From Cognatishimia activa (GTDB taxonomy: Bacteria > Pseudomonadota > Alphaproteobacteria > Rhodobacterales > Rhodobacteraceae), in contig NZ_CP096147.1 in NCBI RefSeq assembly GCF_026016445.1, positions 2,826,501-2,890,500 on the forward strand: a stretch of 64,000 bases of DNA, written 5' to 3'. The notes beneath the pieces are model-generated. The model saw only the letters and a program-made list of their open reading frames with translations, was not told where the DNA came from and ran no database searches. Below, piece by piece: positions 9,947-19,846 of the stretch. A program made the position numbers and the translations under genes. Positions within the stretch are counted from its first letter, which is position 1. Each line of letters starts with the position of its first letter.

Positions 9947-11096
9947 CGATTGGCAAAATGGGGGCTTTGGGCTTTATATCCATTGGCCCTTTTGCCAGGC
10001 CAAGTGCCCCTATTGCGATTTCAACTCGCATGTTTCCAGAGAAATTGATCAAAAACAATGGTTTAGAGGATATCTAGCCGAGTTAGACCGCGTTGGATCA
10101 GAAACCCAAGGCCGTGTTCTAAACTCAGTCTTTTTTGGTGGCGGCACACCCTCTTTGATGGACCCAGATGTCGTCGCAGAGATCCTCGCAAAGGTCCAAA
10201 CGCTTTGGCCCTCGGCAAACGATCTGGAAGTCACGCTAGAAGCCAACCCCGGCTCTGTCGAAGCAGGCCGTTTCGCCGCCTACCGCCAAGGCGGCGTCAG
10301 CCGCGTCTCGATGGGAGTGCAAGCATTAAATAACCGAGACCTCCAACGCCTCGGCCGCATCCATTCCGTGGATGAGGCCAAAGCCGCTTTCGAGGTTGCG
10401 CGCACCACTTTCGACCGCGTCAGCTTCGATCTGATCTACGCCCGCCAAGACCAAACCCTGGACGCGTGGAGAGCTGAACTCCGCGAAGCCCTCTCCATGG
10501 CGATTGACCACCTGTCGCTTTACCAACTGACCATCGAAACCGGCACCGCCTTTGGTGACCGTTACGCCAAAGGCAAACTCCGCGGCCTGCCTGAAGACGA
10601 CCTTGCCGCTGACATGTACCAGATCACCGGCGACATCTGCGCCGAATCCGGCCTCGGAGGCTATGAGGTCTCCAACTACGCCAAACCCGGATCGGAAAGC
10701 CGGCACAATCTGATCTACTGGCGCTACGGTGATTACGTCGGCATTGGTCCTGGCGCCCATGGTCGCGTAACTTTGAACGGTCAACGCTTTGCAACCGAGT
10801 GCTGGCGCAACCCAACCAAATGGCTCGAAGCTGTCGACACCGGCTCTGCCGAAAATGTCCGCCGCGCCATCACCCTGCCCGATCAAGCGGATGAAATGAT
10901 GATGATGGGCCTGCGCCTGTCTGAAGGTGTAGATCTAGCTCGATGGGAAAAACTTTCAGGTCGCTCTTTAAATCCTGACCATCTGGCCCATCTGCAAGAC
11001 ATTGGCATGATCTCCCTTTCCGGCGATCGGCTTTATGCAACGCAAGACGGCCGTATGGTACTAAACACCCTGCTCGCCGAGATATTGGTGGAATGA
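9939..11096 (+). CDS. hemW: Radical SAM heme chaperone HemW (HemN-like)
   Basis: HemW-type radical SAM protein; members bind heme and are thought to deliver it to respiratory proteins, and are not coproporphyrinogen oxidases. The cluster-binding motif is CQAKCPYC (Cx3Cx2C) followed by DF, lacking the fourth Cys of true HemN. A GGGTPS SAM-binding loop follows. I chose the TTG at 9939, which gives [19 protein letters not shown], because this is the normal beginning and GGCAGG lies upstream; a GTG at 9924 is possible. It overlaps the rdgB stop by eight bases. 385 residues. Confidence 0.92.
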   Translation: MADDWQNGGFGLYIHWPFCQAKCPYCDFNSHVSREIDQKQWFRGYLAELDRVGSETQGRVLNSVFFGGGTPSLMDPDVVAEILAKVQTLWPSANDLEVTLEANPGSVEAGRFAAYRQGGVSRVSMGVQALNNRDLQRLGRIHSVDEAKAAFEVARTTFDRVSFDLIYARQDQTLDAWRAELREALSMAIDHLSLYQLTIETGTAFGDRYAKGKLRGLPEDDLAADMYQITGDICAESGLGGYEVSNYAKPGSESRHNLIYWRYGDYVGIGPGAHGRVTLNGQRFATECWRNPTKWLEAVDTGSAENVRRAITLPDQADEMMMMGLRLSEGVDLARWEKLSGRSLNPDHLAHLQDIGMISLSGDRLYATQDGRMVLNTLLAEILVE

Positions 11097-11100
11097 CAAT

Positions 11101-11454
11101 ATGCGGTATATTTGGGGGTCAATTGGCCTAATTGCGGTATGTCTCGGCCTTCTAGGCATTCTCCTACCACTGCTGCCAACCGTTCCGTTCCTGTTGCTCG
11201 CCGCATTCTGTTTCGCCAGAAGCTCAGAACGCCTCCATTCCTGGATGATGGATCACCCAACCCTCGGCCCGCCCATCCAAGATTGGCAAGACAGCGGAGC
11301 GATCAGCCTAAAAGCCAAAAAGCTTGCAACACTTTCTGTCGTAGCTGTCTTCGCGATTTCATGGGTTCTAGACGTAAAAGCCACGGTCCTGATTTTTCAG
11401 GCCGTGACTCTTTCTTGTGTGATGCTGTTTATTTGGACGCGCCCAGACGCCTAA
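11101..11454 (+). CDS. DUF454 (YbaN-type) inner-membrane protein
   Basis: A 117-residue protein of the DUF454 family with two N-terminal hydrophobic helices joined by a Pro-rich turn (LGILLPLLPTVPFLLLAAFCFARSS) and a second hydrophobic pair near the C-terminus. The FARSS...W...HP sequence after the first pair is characteristic. Function unknown. It begins four bases after hemW and may be cotranscribed with rph-rdgB-hemW. It converges on parB with 22 bases between stop codons. Confidence 0.85.
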   Translation: MRYIWGSIGLIAVCLGLLGILLPLLPTVPFLLLAAFCFARSSERLHSWMMDHPTLGPPIQDWQDSGAISLKAKKLATLSVVAVFAISWVLDVKATVLIFQAVTLSCVMLFIWTRPDA

Positions 11455-11476
11455 AGTGTCTCTAATTCAGCAGAAC

Positions 11477-12367
11477 TTACTGTGACGTCAAAATACGGCA
11501 CAGTTCATCCAGCTGTTCCATATCTTTGTATTTGATCGTGATCTGTCCAGATTCACCGCCTGCTTTGTGGTCAATCGCAACCTTCATGCCAAGGTTCGCA
11601 GACAAATCACCTTCCAGCGCAGCAGTATCCGCATCTTTGACTGGCTTCGCCTTCTTGGGCTTATCCATATCTCCAGAAGCGTATTTCTTCACCAAAGCTT
11701 CCGTTGCTCGAACAGACAGACCCTCTTTAACAATCCGCTTCGCGATCTCTTGTGCATGATCAGACGTAATCAGCGCCCGCGCATGTCCAGAGCTCAGCTG
11801 ACCCTCTTCGACCAAGTTTTGGATATCCTGTGGCAGATTCAGCAGACGCAGTAGGTTCGCGATATGGCTGCGGCTCTTGCCCAGCGCCTTAGACATCGCT
11901 TCCTGCGTATGTCCGAATTTTTCCATCAGTTGGCGATAGCCCGCCGCTTCTTCGACTGGATTCAGATCAGACCGTTGAATGTTTTCAATGATCGCAATTT
12001 CAAGGACTTCAATATCCGTGAACTCACGCACCACAACCGGCAGCTCATGCAGCTGCGCTTTCTGAGATGCACGCCAGCGGCGTTCACCCGCGACAATCTC
12101 ATATTTTCCGCCCGGCTTTTCCCGCACGATCAGTGGCTGGATAACACCTTTCTCGCGAATAGAATTCGCCAGATCTTCCAAATGCTCAGGATCAAAGCGT
12201 CGACGCGGCTGATCCGGATTTGGTTCAATGTTTTCAATAGGAACAACCATATCCGGGCGTCGTGGTTCGTCTGAAGAAGCAGCCGGTATCGGAGATTCAT
12301 TTACATCTGCCATCAGGGCAGACAGCCCACGGCCAAGCCCACGGGATTTGGTTCTATTTTCGGCCAT
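11477..12367 (-). CDS. parB: Chromosome-partitioning protein ParB (Spo0J family, parS-binding CTPase)
   Basis: Binds parS, loads as a CTP-dependent sliding clamp and spreads to form the partition complex that ParA segregates. The 296-residue protein has the N-terminal basic segment GLGRGLSAL, the ParB/Srx CTPase domain with PDQPRR and GERRWRA motifs, the HTH domain with KSRSHIANLLRLLNLP, and a C-terminal dimerisation domain. Two perfect parS sites lie 1.4 and 3.3 kb upstream inside rsmG and mnmG. It follows parA by about 24 bases, so parAB is an operon. Confidence 0.96.
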   Translation of the reverse strand: MAENRTKSRGLGRGLSALMADVNESPIPAASSDEPRRPDMVVPIENIEPNPDQPRRRFDPEHLEDLANSIREKGVIQPLIVREKPGGKYEIVAGERRWRASQKAQLHELPVVVREFTDIEVLEIAIIENIQRSDLNPVEEAAGYRQLMEKFGHTQEAMSKALGKSRSHIANLLRLLNLPQDIQNLVEEGQLSSGHARALITSDHAQEIAKRIVKEGLSVRATEALVKKYASGDMDKPKKAKPVKDADTAALEGDLSANLGMKVAIDHKAGGESGQITIKYKDMEQLDELCRILTSQ

Positions 12368-12391
12368 GCTCAGCCCCCTAAGAAATTCTTT

Positions 12392-13195
12392 TTATGCGAT
12401 CGCGCCGAAGTGCTTATCCAACATCTCGCGCGCCAAGGCGCGATATGCTTCTGCGCCCTTTGAATTTGGATCATACTGCAAAACAGGCTGCGCGAAAGAG
12501 GGAGCTTCAGAAACCCGCACATTTCGTGGAATTCGCGTTTCGTAAACGAGGTCTCCCAAGTTATCCCGCGCATCCTCTTCCACCTGCTGGGACAGGTTGT
12601 TGCGCGAGTCAAACATCGTCAGAACCACGCCTTCGATGCGTAGATCAGGATTGGCTGTTTGGCGAACCTCACGCACTGTCAGCATCAGCTGTGACAGTCC
12701 TTCAAGAGCAAAGAACTCGCTTTGCAGCGGGATCATTACCGAATGCGCGGCAACCATCGCGTTGACTGTCAAAAGATTCAATGACGGAGGACAATCAATT
12801 AGGATGTAGTCCCAGTCAAAGGTATCCATAGCAGGTTGGCGCAGTGCATCGTGTAATAGGAAAGACCGCTTTTCATTCGCCATTAACTCCATATCGGCAG
12901 AGCTTAGATCAACGGTTGCAGGAATGATGCCAAAGCCCTCGGAATCCACCATTTGAATAACATCATTCAGATCGATGTCGTCCACCAATAGATCGTAGGT
13001 CGTGTTGGGGCGGTCATCAATCCCAAGCCCTGTAGAGGCGTTACCCTGAGGATCCAGGTCTACCAACAAGACGCGCACACCTTCTTCAAAAAGTGCGGCT
13101 GCAAGATTGATCGTTGTTGTAGTCTTTCCGACGCCGCCTTTTTGATTGGCAATCGCGATTATTTTCGGCCCGCTGCCTCGCACTGGATCAGACAC
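12392..13195 (-). CDS. parA: Chromosome-partitioning ATPase ParA (Soj family)
   Basis: Deviant Walker-type ATPase that moves ParB-parS complexes over the nucleoid. The 267-residue product has the deviant Walker A motif KGGVGKT at residues 19-25, the DLDPQGN Walker A' region and the DCPPSLN Walker B region. The ATG start overlaps the end of rsmG by eight bases, so parA is coupled to the mnmE-mnmG-rsmG genes. This arrangement near the origin is standard in alphaproteobacteria. Confidence 0.96.
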   Translation of the reverse strand: MSDPVRGSGPKIIAIANQKGGVGKTTTTINLAAALFEEGVRVLLVDLDPQGNASTGLGIDDRPNTTYDLLVDDIDLNDVIQMVDSEGFGIIPATVDLSSADMELMANEKRSFLLHDALRQPAMDTFDWDYILIDCPPSLNLLTVNAMVAAHSVMIPLQSEFFALEGLSQLMLTVREVRQTANPDLRIEGVVLTMFDSRNNLSQQVEEDARDNLGDLVYETRIPRNVRVSEAPSFAQPVLQYDPNSKGAEAYRALAREMLDKHFGAIA

Positions 13196-13808
13196 GTTTG
13201 ATATCCCTGACTTTCAGTATTACTGCACCCTCTTGGGTTTCACTTTTAATCACCTCTGAGGAGAAAGACCATGATTTCTCAGCGGCTTGGACCTCTTTTT
13301 TCCAATTGACACCCTTTGGGAAAATTGCTGTGCCATTTGCCTCTAAATGACGCTCCGAAAAGCTAAGAAGGGCATCAAGATCCGCCAAAGCACGCGCGGA
13401 AAGAACATCCGCAGAATGAGGATCAGCCTTTTCGATCCGTGCTGTCACGACATCAGCTTTAACGCTGGTCTCTCGTAGAACGGTGCGAAGGAAAGTGCAT
13501 TTACGGACATCACTTTCCATCATCGTAATATCCCACGGAGCAGGCAGTTCAGCATTCATAATCGCCAACACCAGTCCTGGAAAGCCTCCCCCACTGCCTA
13601 TATCAAGCCACTTCCCGCCGGATGGCTGTGCCAGATTGAATAGCTGAACAGAATCCAGGATATGGCGGTTCCAGAGGTCTTTGATGGTCGACGGGGATAC
13701 CAGATTGATCTTGGAATTCCACTTTTCCAAAAGTTCTGCCAGCAGCGCTAGTCGATCCAATGTTTCACGTGAAACATCGAGCTGCTCTTGAACAGATTGT
13801 GGGATCAT
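13188..13808 (-). CDS. rsmG: 16S rRNA (guanine-527-N7)-methyltransferase RsmG (GidB)
   Basis: Methylates G527 N7 of 16S rRNA using SAM; loss often gives low-level streptomycin resistance. The 206-residue protein has the SAM motif [15 protein letters not shown] around residue 70 and the N-terminal [15 protein letters not shown] helix. A perfect parS sequence is embedded in the reading frame at 13761-13776, encoding VSRET. The start codon overlaps the mnmG stop by four bases. Confidence 0.95.
   Translation of the reverse strand: MIPQSVQEQLDVSRETLDRLALLAELLEKWNSKINLVSPSTIKDLWNRHILDSVQLFNLAQPSGGKWLDIGSGGGFPGLVLAIMNAELPAPWDITMMESDVRKCTFLRTVLRETSVKADVVTARIEKADPHSADVLSARALADLDALLSFSERHLEANGTAIFPKGVNWKKEVQAAEKSWSFSSEVIKSETQEGAVILKVRDIKRV
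13761..13776. promoter_or_regulatory. parS partition site (inside rsmG)
   Basis: An exact match to the consensus parS palindrome TGTTTCACGTGAAACA. ParB binds this sequence as the centromere-like anchor. It lies within the coding sequence of rsmG. Confidence 0.93.
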
Positions 13809-15679
13809 GCTGATTTTTCCTGACGCTTACGCTGACGCAGCTTGGCTAAAAGAAGCGTTAGCGCCGCTGGGGTCATCCCATCAACACGCGCCGCTTGGGC
13901 CAAATTGCCCGGTTTTGCGCGTGATAGTTTGAGCTTCAGCTCGTTCGACAAACCCTCAATGCCATCGAATTCAAAATCAACCGGAATTGGCTGTGCCTCG
14001 TCTCGACGTACCGCATCAACATCTTTCTGTTGGCGTTGGATGTAGTTCGCATATAGCGCGTCTCGATTGAGCTGCTCTTGTACTTCCAAATCCACATCCG
14101 AAAATTCTGTATTCAGGTTTTTTAACTGTTCAAAATCCACCTCAGGGAAGGCAAGGAGCTGAAACGCACTGCGTCTCTGCCCGTCATTATTCACTGAGAT
14201 TCCTGCGGCGTTGATTTTTTTCGGGGTATAGCTACTCCCCTCCAACAGCTCCCTTCCTGCGTTCAGACGGTTCATCTTATTGGAAAACACGGCCTTGCGC
14301 CCTTCCCCAACAAGACCTAACGCAAGCCCAACCGGCGTAAGTCGTTGGTCAGCATTGTCAGCTCTCAGCGAAAGTCGGAACTCTGCGCGTGAGGTAAACA
14401 TGCGATAGGGCTCAGTCACACCACGTGTGATGAGATCGTCGATCATCACACCGATGTAGCTGTCAGAACGACTGAAGTGGTGAGGCTCTTTCCCTTGCGA
14501 AGCCCGCGCGGCGTTCATGCCCGCAACTAATCCCTGGGCTGCCGCCTCTTCATATCCTGTCGTGCCATTGATTTGCCCCGCCAAATAGAGGCCTGGAACA
14601 TTTCGGAGTTGAAGATCAGCGGTGAGGCAACGGGGATCTACATAATCATATTCAATTGCGTATCCCGGCTGGAGGATTTTCGCATCCTCCAATCCATAAA
14701 TCGAATGAACATAGTCATCCTGAACATCCACAGGTAAAGAGGTCGAAATCCCGTTCGGGTAGACGGTGTAGTCATCTGCACCTTCAGGTTCTAGAAACAC
14801 CTGATGGGAGGTCTTATCCGCGAAACGAACGATCTTATCTTCAATAGAGGGGCAATAGCGTGGACCGATACCATCGATATGCCCACCATACATCGCGGAT
14901 CTATCCAGATTCTCCCGAATGATCGCGTGCGTTTTTTCGTTTGTATGTGTGATGCCGCAAGAGATTTGCGGTGCGCTCACGCCTTTGGACAGGAAGGAAA
15001 ACAGGACCGGGTCATCATCCCCTGGCTGGCTATCCAGTAAATCCCATTTGATGGTACGTCCGTCTAGCCGAGGAGGCGTACCGGTTTTCAGGCGTCCTAG
15101 ATCGAGATCAAAGCTATCGATGCGCTCTGCAAGCTTGATGGAGGGCTTATCGCCGATCCGCCCACCAGGCCTTGAAACATCTCCGATGTGGATTACGCCA
15201 CGAAGGAATGTGCCTGTTGTCAGAACGACGGCGTGTGACCGCATTTCAGAACCGTCGGCGAGTTCGATACCAGACACGCGCTGACCTTCCATGATGAAGT
15301 CCGTTGCTTCCCCTTCGACGATCGTGAGGTTCTCGCAGTTGGACATCTCACGATACATTTCTGTGCGATAGATCTTTCGGTCGGCCTGCGCACGCGGGCC
15401 CTGCACCGCTGGGCCTTTGCGACGATTGAGAAGTCGGAATTGGATACCGGCAAGGTCAGCCACTCGACCCATAACACCATCCAGTGCATCGATTTCCCGG
15501 ACAAGGTGCCCTTTTCCCAGCCCACCGATAGCAGGGTTACAGGACATCACCCCGATACCTTCTTTTGTCAAAGTGACAAGGGCAGTCTTAGCACCTGCGC
15601 GGGCTGCGGCATGTGCAGCGTCGCAGCCTGCGTGCCCTCCGCCTACGACGATGACATCAAAATGTTTCACGTGAAACAC
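13805..15679 (-). CDS. mnmG: tRNA uridine-5-carboxymethylaminomethyl modification enzyme MnmG (GidA)
   Basis: FAD-binding partner of MnmE; together they install the cmnm5 group at the wobble uridine of several tRNAs. The 624-residue protein has the N-terminal FAD-binding [10 protein letters not shown] near residue 13 and the conserved [21 protein letters not shown] stretch (near residue 48), with the expected C-terminal helical domain. The first residues MFHVKH are encoded by an embedded parS site, so the ATG at 15677-15679 is shared with the palindrome. Downstream it overlaps rsmG by four bases; upstream is mnmE. Confidence 0.96.
   Translation of the reverse strand: MFHVKHFDVIVVGGGHAGCDAAHAAARAGAKTALVTLTKEGIGVMSCNPAIGGLGKGHLVREIDALDGVMGRVADLAGIQFRLLNRRKGPAVQGPRAQADRKIYRTEMYREMSNCENLTIVEGEATDFIMEGQRVSGIELADGSEMRSHAVVLTTGTFLRGVIHIGDVSRPGGRIGDKPSIKLAERIDSFDLDLGRLKTGTPPRLDGRTIKWDLLDSQPGDDDPVLFSFLSKGVSAPQISCGITHTNEKTHAIIRENLDRSAMYGGHIDGIGPRYCPSIEDKIVRFADKTSHQVFLEPEGADDYTVYPNGISTSLPVDVQDDYVHSIYGLEDAKILQPGYAIEYDYVDPRCLTADLQLRNVPGLYLAGQINGTTGYEEAAAQGLVAGMNAARASQGKEPHHFSRSDSYIGVMIDDLITRGVTEPYRMFTSRAEFRLSLRADNADQRLTPVGLALGLVGEGRKAVFSNKMNRLNAGRELLEGSSYTPKKINAAGISVNNDGQRRSAFQLLAFPEVDFEQLKNLNTEFSDVDLEVQEQLNRDALYANYIQRQQKDVDAVRRDEAQPIPVDFEFDGIEGLSNELKLKLSRAKPGNLAQAARVDGMTPAALTLLLAKLRQRKRQEKSA
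15663..15678. promoter_or_regulatory. parS partition site (at the mnmG start codon)
   Basis: An exact match to TGTTTCACGTGAAACA, overlapping the first codons of mnmG (MFHVKH). It is the second perfect parS in the window, 1.9 kb from the first and about 3.2 kb from the inferred origin. Confidence 0.93.
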
Positions 15680-15682
15680 TCC

Positions 15683-16981
15683 TTACTTACCGATGCAGAA
15701 GCTTGAGAAAATCTCATCCAGAAGATTTTCAACATCAACACGACCGACAATGGAATCCAATGCTCGAATCGCAGTTCTCAGTTCTTCTGCAGCTATATCA
15801 TATTGTTCCGGACCAAACGCCAGAACGGCCTGCCCTGCTGCCAGAGACTCCGTTGCGCGTACCATAGCGACCCGATGACGTTCGCGCGTCGCAATACCCA
15901 GATTGGCAGTTCGGTTCGATAGAATACTCTGAATGTCCGAAATCAACTCAGGAACCCCTGCCCCTGTTCTTCCTGAAATCGCGCCGCGGGCTTCATCCAG
16001 CGTATCTGCCTTGCCTGTGAGCGTGATATCGTCCGGCAATGCTTTAAGTTCAGGTTCCTGACCTTCTTCTACCAAGAAAACGCGAAGGTCTGCTTGCTCA
16101 GCCCTTTTCTTTGCAAGCTCAATGCCAATACCTTCTACGTGGTCGTCGGTTTCTCGCAGGCCAGCCGTATCCAACAGTGTGACGGGCAATCCACCGAGAT
16201 CCATACGGACTTCGATGACATCTCGGGTTGTACCAGCATATTCTGAGGTAATAGCCGCTTCTCGACCGGCAATGGCATTCAAGAGCGTTGATTTGCCAAC
16301 GTTTGGCGTACCGACAATAGCAACCTCAAATCCAGTTCGGATGCGCTCTGCGGTTTCAACACCGATGATTTGCTTGGACAGTTCCTGTGAGACACCTTCA
16401 AGCAAGGCATCCACTTCTGGGGTGACATCGACCGGGACTTCTTCGTCTGCAAAATCGATTGTGGCTTCGATCAATGCCGCCGCGCGTATGAGATCGACGC
16501 GCCATTTCTCAGCCAAGTTTCCAAGATCACCGGACAGGACGCGCAGCGCCTGACGACGCTGGGCTTCTGTTTCCGCTTCGATCAGATCTGATAAGCCTTC
16601 AACCTGGGCGAGGTCCATGCAGCCGTTTTCCAAAGCGCGACGGGTGAATTCCCCTGCCTCTGCAAGACGCAATCCCGGCATGTCTCCCAAAACGCGCAGC
16701 AGCCGGTTAACAACAGCGACTGACCCGTGGGTATGAAGTTCCAAAACCTCTTCCCCAGTGAAAGAATTCCCTTCTGGGAAGTATAATATCAGAGACTGAT
16801 CAACCCGAACCCCTTCGGAATCGCGGATCAGTTTTAGTGTTGCGAGTCGTGGCTGAGGCACCTCACCACAAAGGGCTTTTGACACATTTTGTACGTTCGG
16901 ACCGGACACCCGAACGACAGCGACCCCCGATTTCCCGGGGGCCGAAGCCAAAGCAAATATGGTGTCACTGACCAGGGTCAT
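15683..16981 (-). CDS. mnmE: tRNA modification GTPase MnmE (TrmE)
   Basis: K+-dependent GTPase that works with MnmG on wobble uridine. The 432-residue protein has an N-terminal tetrahydrofolate-binding domain, a helical domain interrupted by the G domain (Walker [10 protein letters not shown] around residue 228, [11 protein letters not shown]3), and the C-terminal CIGK motif (the last four residues), which carries the catalytic cysteine of the family. It begins six bases after the rho stop and ends three bases before mnmG begins, so rho-mnmE-mnmG-rsmG-parA-parB reads as one transcript unless internal promoters exist. Confidence 0.96.
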   Translation of the reverse strand: MTLVSDTIFALASAPGKSGVAVVRVSGPNVQNVSKALCGEVPQPRLATLKLIRDSEGVRVDQSLILYFPEGNSFTGEEVLELHTHGSVAVVNRLLRVLGDMPGLRLAEAGEFTRRALENGCMDLAQVEGLSDLIEAETEAQRRQALRVLSGDLGNLAEKWRVDLIRAAALIEATIDFADEEVPVDVTPEVDALLEGVSQELSKQIIGVETAERIRTGFEVAIVGTPNVGKSTLLNAIAGREAAITSEYAGTTRDVIEVRMDLGGLPVTLLDTAGLRETDDHVEGIGIELAKKRAEQADLRVFLVEEGQEPELKALPDDITLTGKADTLDEARGAISGRTGAGVPELISDIQSILSNRTANLGIATRERHRVAMVRATESLAAGQAVLAFGPEQYDIAAEELRTAIRALDSIVGRVDVENLLDEIFSSFCIGK

Positions 16982-16987
16982 GACGCA

Positions 16988-18259
16988 TCACGCATTCATG
17001 GAGTCGAAGAACTCACCATTGGTTTTTGTCTGCTTGAGTTTGCCCAGCAGGAATTCAATCGCATCGGTTGTACCCATCGGGTTGAGAATGCGGCGCAGAA
17101 CAAAGGTTTTCTGCAGGTCCTTCGGATCGACCAGAAGATCTTCCTTACGTGTACCGGATTTGAGAATGTCGATCGCTGGGAAGACGCGTTTGTCTGCGAT
17201 CTTGCGATCCAGAACAACTTCGCTGTTACCAGTACCCTTGAATTCTTCGAAGATCACTTCGTCCATACGGGAGCCCGTATCGATCAGAGCGGTGGAGATG
17301 ATGGTCAAGGAACCACCCTCTTCGATGTTCCGGGCCGCACCGAAGAAACGTTTCGGACGTTGCAGAGCATTGGCGTCAACACCACCGGTTAGTACCTTAC
17401 CGGAGCTTGGCACCACAGTGTTGAATGCACGGCCAAGTCTTGTGATCGAATCAAGAAGGATCACAACATCTCGTTTATGCTCAACAAGACGCTTGGCTTT
17501 TTCGATGACCATCTCAGATACAGCCACGTGACGTGTTGCTGGTTCGTCGAAGGTTGAGGAAATCACCTCCCCCTTCACAGAGCGCTGCATGTCCGTCACC
17601 TCTTCCGGACGTTCGTCGATCAAAAGAACGATCAGGTAACACTCCGGATGGTTCGCTTCGATGCTGTGCGCGATATTTTGCAGGATCACGGTTTTACCGG
17701 TCCGCGGTGGCGCAACGATCAAGGAACGCTGGCCTTTACCAATTGGCGCAACGAGGTCGATCACACGGGCAGATTTATCCTTAATGGTTGGATCTTCGAT
17801 CTCCATCTTCAGACGTTCATCCGGGTAAAGCGGAGTGAGGTTGTCAAAGGCGATTTTGTGTTTCGCCTTTTCTGGATCTTCGAAGTTGATCGAAGTCACA
17901 TTTGTCAGGGCAAAGTAACGTTCCTGATCATCTGGCGCTTTAATCACACCGTTAATGGTGTCGCCGGTGCGCAGGCTGTGTTTGCGGATCATGTCAGGGC
18001 TGACATAGATATCATCCGGGCCTGGTAGATAGTTTGCCTCCGGTGACCGCAGGAAGCCAAAGCCATCTTGCAGGACTTCCAGCACACCATCACCGGAGAC
18101 TTCCCAGCCTTCATCCGCGCGTTCGCGCAGAATTTGGAACATCATCTCGCCTTTACGCATGGTGGAGGCGTTTTCAATTTCCAATTGCTCAGCCATCGCC
18201 AGCAGATTTTTCGGGCTTTGTGCTTTCAGATCGGAAAGCGCAAGTTTGTTCTCGGACAT
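16988..18259 (-). CDS. rho: Transcription termination factor Rho
   Basis: Hexameric RNA-dependent ATPase that terminates transcription. The 423-residue protein, starting [12 protein letters not shown], has the N-terminal helical domain, the cold-shock-like RNA-binding fold ([12 protein letters not shown]), and the ATPase with P-loop APPRTGKT near residue 175 and the Q-loop/R-loop region DSITRLGRA. An in-frame extension upstream to 18316 has no recognisable N-terminus, so the internal ATG at 18257-18259 is chosen. It is separated by 120 bases from hemJ upstream. Confidence 0.96.
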   Translation of the reverse strand: MSENKLALSDLKAQSPKNLLAMAEQLEIENASTMRKGEMMFQILRERADEGWEVSGDGVLEVLQDGFGFLRSPEANYLPGPDDIYVSPDMIRKHSLRTGDTINGVIKAPDDQERYFALTNVTSINFEDPEKAKHKIAFDNLTPLYPDERLKMEIEDPTIKDKSARVIDLVAPIGKGQRSLIVAPPRTGKTVILQNIAHSIEANHPECYLIVLLIDERPEEVTDMQRSVKGEVISSTFDEPATRHVAVSEMVIEKAKRLVEHKRDVVILLDSITRLGRAFNTVVPSSGKVLTGGVDANALQRPKRFFGAARNIEEGGSLTIISTALIDTGSRMDEVIFEEFKGTGNSEVVLDRKIADKRVFPAIDILKSGTRKEDLLVDPKDLQKTFVLRRILNPMGTTDAIEFLLGKLKQTKTNGEFFDSMNA

Positions 18260-18379
18260 AAACACACCTAACGGGCCACGCAGGCCGCGATTTTCAATTT
18301 GTAGGTCGGAAGACACTTAGCCCGGACGGGCCAGTTGCCAGAAGAGATAGGTGGATTCCTCAGCTAAGTCAAACTGAGC

Positions 18380-18829
18380 TCAGAATTTAACCACCACAGA
18401 GAGGACGATGATGACCATCAGTACAGTGGGCACTTCGTTCATCAGCCGGTAGCGCCGACCTTCGAGTGTGTTCTCACCGCGTTCAAAGTTTTTGCGACGT
18501 GCCATGAGCCAGTGATGGAAGCCTGTCATCAGAATAACTGCCAGCGCCTTTGTGTAGGGCCATACAGCGCTCCAATCGACAATTCCCGGGGTGAAGACCA
18601 GCAACAGACCAAAGACCCATGTAGCGATGCTTGCAGGGCCCATGATAAATCTCAGAAGCTTGTACTCCATGATCTGGAGCGTCTGATCGAGCTGATCCCC
18701 ATTCTCTGCATTCTCAGCGTGATACACGAAGAGACGGGGCAGATAGAAAAGACCAGCCATCCAGCTGATTACAGCCATGATATGGATCGCCTTGGTCCAA
18801 GGATAAAGCAGTGCAAGAATATCGGACAT
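18380..18829 (-). CDS. hemJ: Protoporphyrinogen IX oxidase HemJ (CopD-like membrane protein)
   Basis: Oxidises protoporphyrinogen IX to protoporphyrin IX in the inner membrane, one of the last steps of heme synthesis. The 149-residue protein has four predicted transmembrane helices, the first containing the KAIHIMAVISWMAGLFYLP signature with the conserved His of helix 1, and a conserved Lys/Arg-rich segment before the last helix. HemJ replaces HemG/HemY-type oxidases in most alphaproteobacteria. It is the first gene leftward of the candidate oriC. Confidence 0.9.
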   Translation of the reverse strand: MSDILALLYPWTKAIHIMAVISWMAGLFYLPRLFVYHAENAENGDQLDQTLQIMEYKLLRFIMGPASIATWVFGLLLVFTPGIVDWSAVWPYTKALAVILMTGFHHWLMARRKNFERGENTLEGRRYRLMNEVPTVLMVIIVLSVVVKF

Positions 18830-19055
18830 GAGCGAGAACCGTCTGAACTAAGCCTCTCTCAAATAAATAATTATTATAAAGAAAGGAAGATGATTTGGTA
18901 GGGAGATCACTTTCTGTGGATTACTGAGTTTTCTCGGTTTTTTCCACAACCCAAGAGCGGTGGGAAAGTTTGCTCTGAAATTGAGATGCAAATTGTATTT
19001 TCTTTTTTTATCGTTATAAAACAGTATATTGTAAGAAATAAGGCGAGAATGTGAC

Positions 19056-19064
19056 TGTGGATAA
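19056..19064 (-). promoter_or_regulatory. Perfect DnaA box
   Basis: TGTGGATAA, the complement of the 9-mer TTATCCACA, in the middle of the origin gap next to an AT-rich stretch. Confidence 0.8.
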
Positions 19065-19238
19065 ACTGTGGGATGAAATTCGTTCTTAATGATTCCATCA
19101 CGCGCTGAACTTATCCCTATCCTCACGGGAGGAATCAGCGTGAAAAACTTTAAACCTGATGAGTTATCTACCGCTTGCAGCGCCGCTGGATTTACCCGAA
19201 AAATCATACTCAAGTTTTGGCACCAATTATCCAGCGGG

Positions 19239-19247
19239 TTATCCACA
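19239..19247 (+). promoter_or_regulatory. Perfect DnaA box overlapping the maf start codon
   Basis: TTATCCACA; its last base is the A of the maf ATG. DnaA bound here would occlude initiation of maf transcription or translation, so it may also serve as an operator. Confidence 0.75.
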
Positions 19248-19846
19248 TGAGTCAGCCATTGATCCTAGCAAGCGGATCAAAAATCAGGGCAGAGATGCTG
19301 CGAAACGCGGGGGTACCCTTTGAAGTAAAGACCGCCCCAGTTGACGAGGAAATGATCCGCCAAAGTCTGGAAGCGGAAGAGACACGACCGCGCGATATCG
19401 CGGATTCATTGGCGGAAGCGAAAGCGCAAAGGGTCAGCGCCAAGGTGCCCGGGGCCTTGGTATTGGGATGTGATCAGGTTCTTGACTTTGAAGGAGAGGT
19501 CTTTTCAAAGCCGAAAGATCCTGAAGATGCGCGCGCTCAATTGAAAAGACTGCGGAACCACCGCCATTCTTTGCTGTCAGCCGCCGTGATATATGAAGAT
19601 AACAAACCAATCTGGCGCCACGTTGGAATTGTGCGCCTTCGGATGAGAGATTTTTCTGACGCCTTCTTAGATGATTATGTGAATCGCAATTGGGAAGACA
19701 TTCGACATACAGTGGGATGCTACCAATTGGAGGCAGAAGGAGTGCGTCTGTTTACCCGCGTTGACGGCGATTATTTTACGGTTCTGGGAATGCCGCTGCT
19801 AGAGCTACTGGCCTACCTAACCCTACGAGGAGATTTGCAACGATGA
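19247..19846 (+). CDS. maf: Maf-like nucleoside triphosphate pyrophosphatase
   Basis: Cleaves dTTP, UTP or modified pyrimidine triphosphates; the family has house-cleaning activity. The 199-residue protein begins MSQPLILASGSKIRAEML, the LxLASxSxxR loop typical of Maf, and has the conserved EEE and LGCDQVLDFEG acidic site. An upstream in-frame start at 19175 would place 24 extra residues within the origin gap, so the internal ATG at 19247 is chosen. First gene on the rightward side of the origin and overlapped by aroE. Confidence 0.92.
   Translation: MSQPLILASGSKIRAEMLRNAGVPFEVKTAPVDEEMIRQSLEAEETRPRDIADSLAEAKAQRVSAKVPGALVLGCDQVLDFEGEVFSKPKDPEDARAQLKRLRNHRHSLLSAAVIYEDNKPIWRHVGIVRLRMRDFSDAFLDDYVNRNWEDIRHTVGCYQLEAEGVRLFTRVDGDYFTVLGMPLLELLAYLTLRGDLQR

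Larger units (their letters stand above)
18830..19247. other. Candidate chromosomal replication origin (oriC)
   Basis: A gene-free gap of about 420 bases between hemJ (leftward) and maf (rightward). It contains two perfect DnaA boxes: TGTGGATAA at 19056-19064 (minus orientation) and TTATCCACA at 19239-19247. One-mismatch boxes lie at 18915-18923 (TGTGGATTA) and 18940-18948 (TTTTCCACA); weaker TTATCC sites lie at 19111 and 19227. AT-rich stretches are at 18861-18881 and 18991-19040, suited to duplex opening. Two GANTC methylation sites lie at 19091-19095 and 19132-19136. Genes run away from the gap on both sides for several kilobases and parABS is 3-6 kb away, the expected origin context. Confidence 0.8.

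Noticed and set aside
18848..19246. 132-codon minus-strand frame in the hemJ-maf gap
   Set aside because: Low-complexity and hydrophobic runs from AT-rich DNA; overlaps DnaA boxes; no family resemblance.
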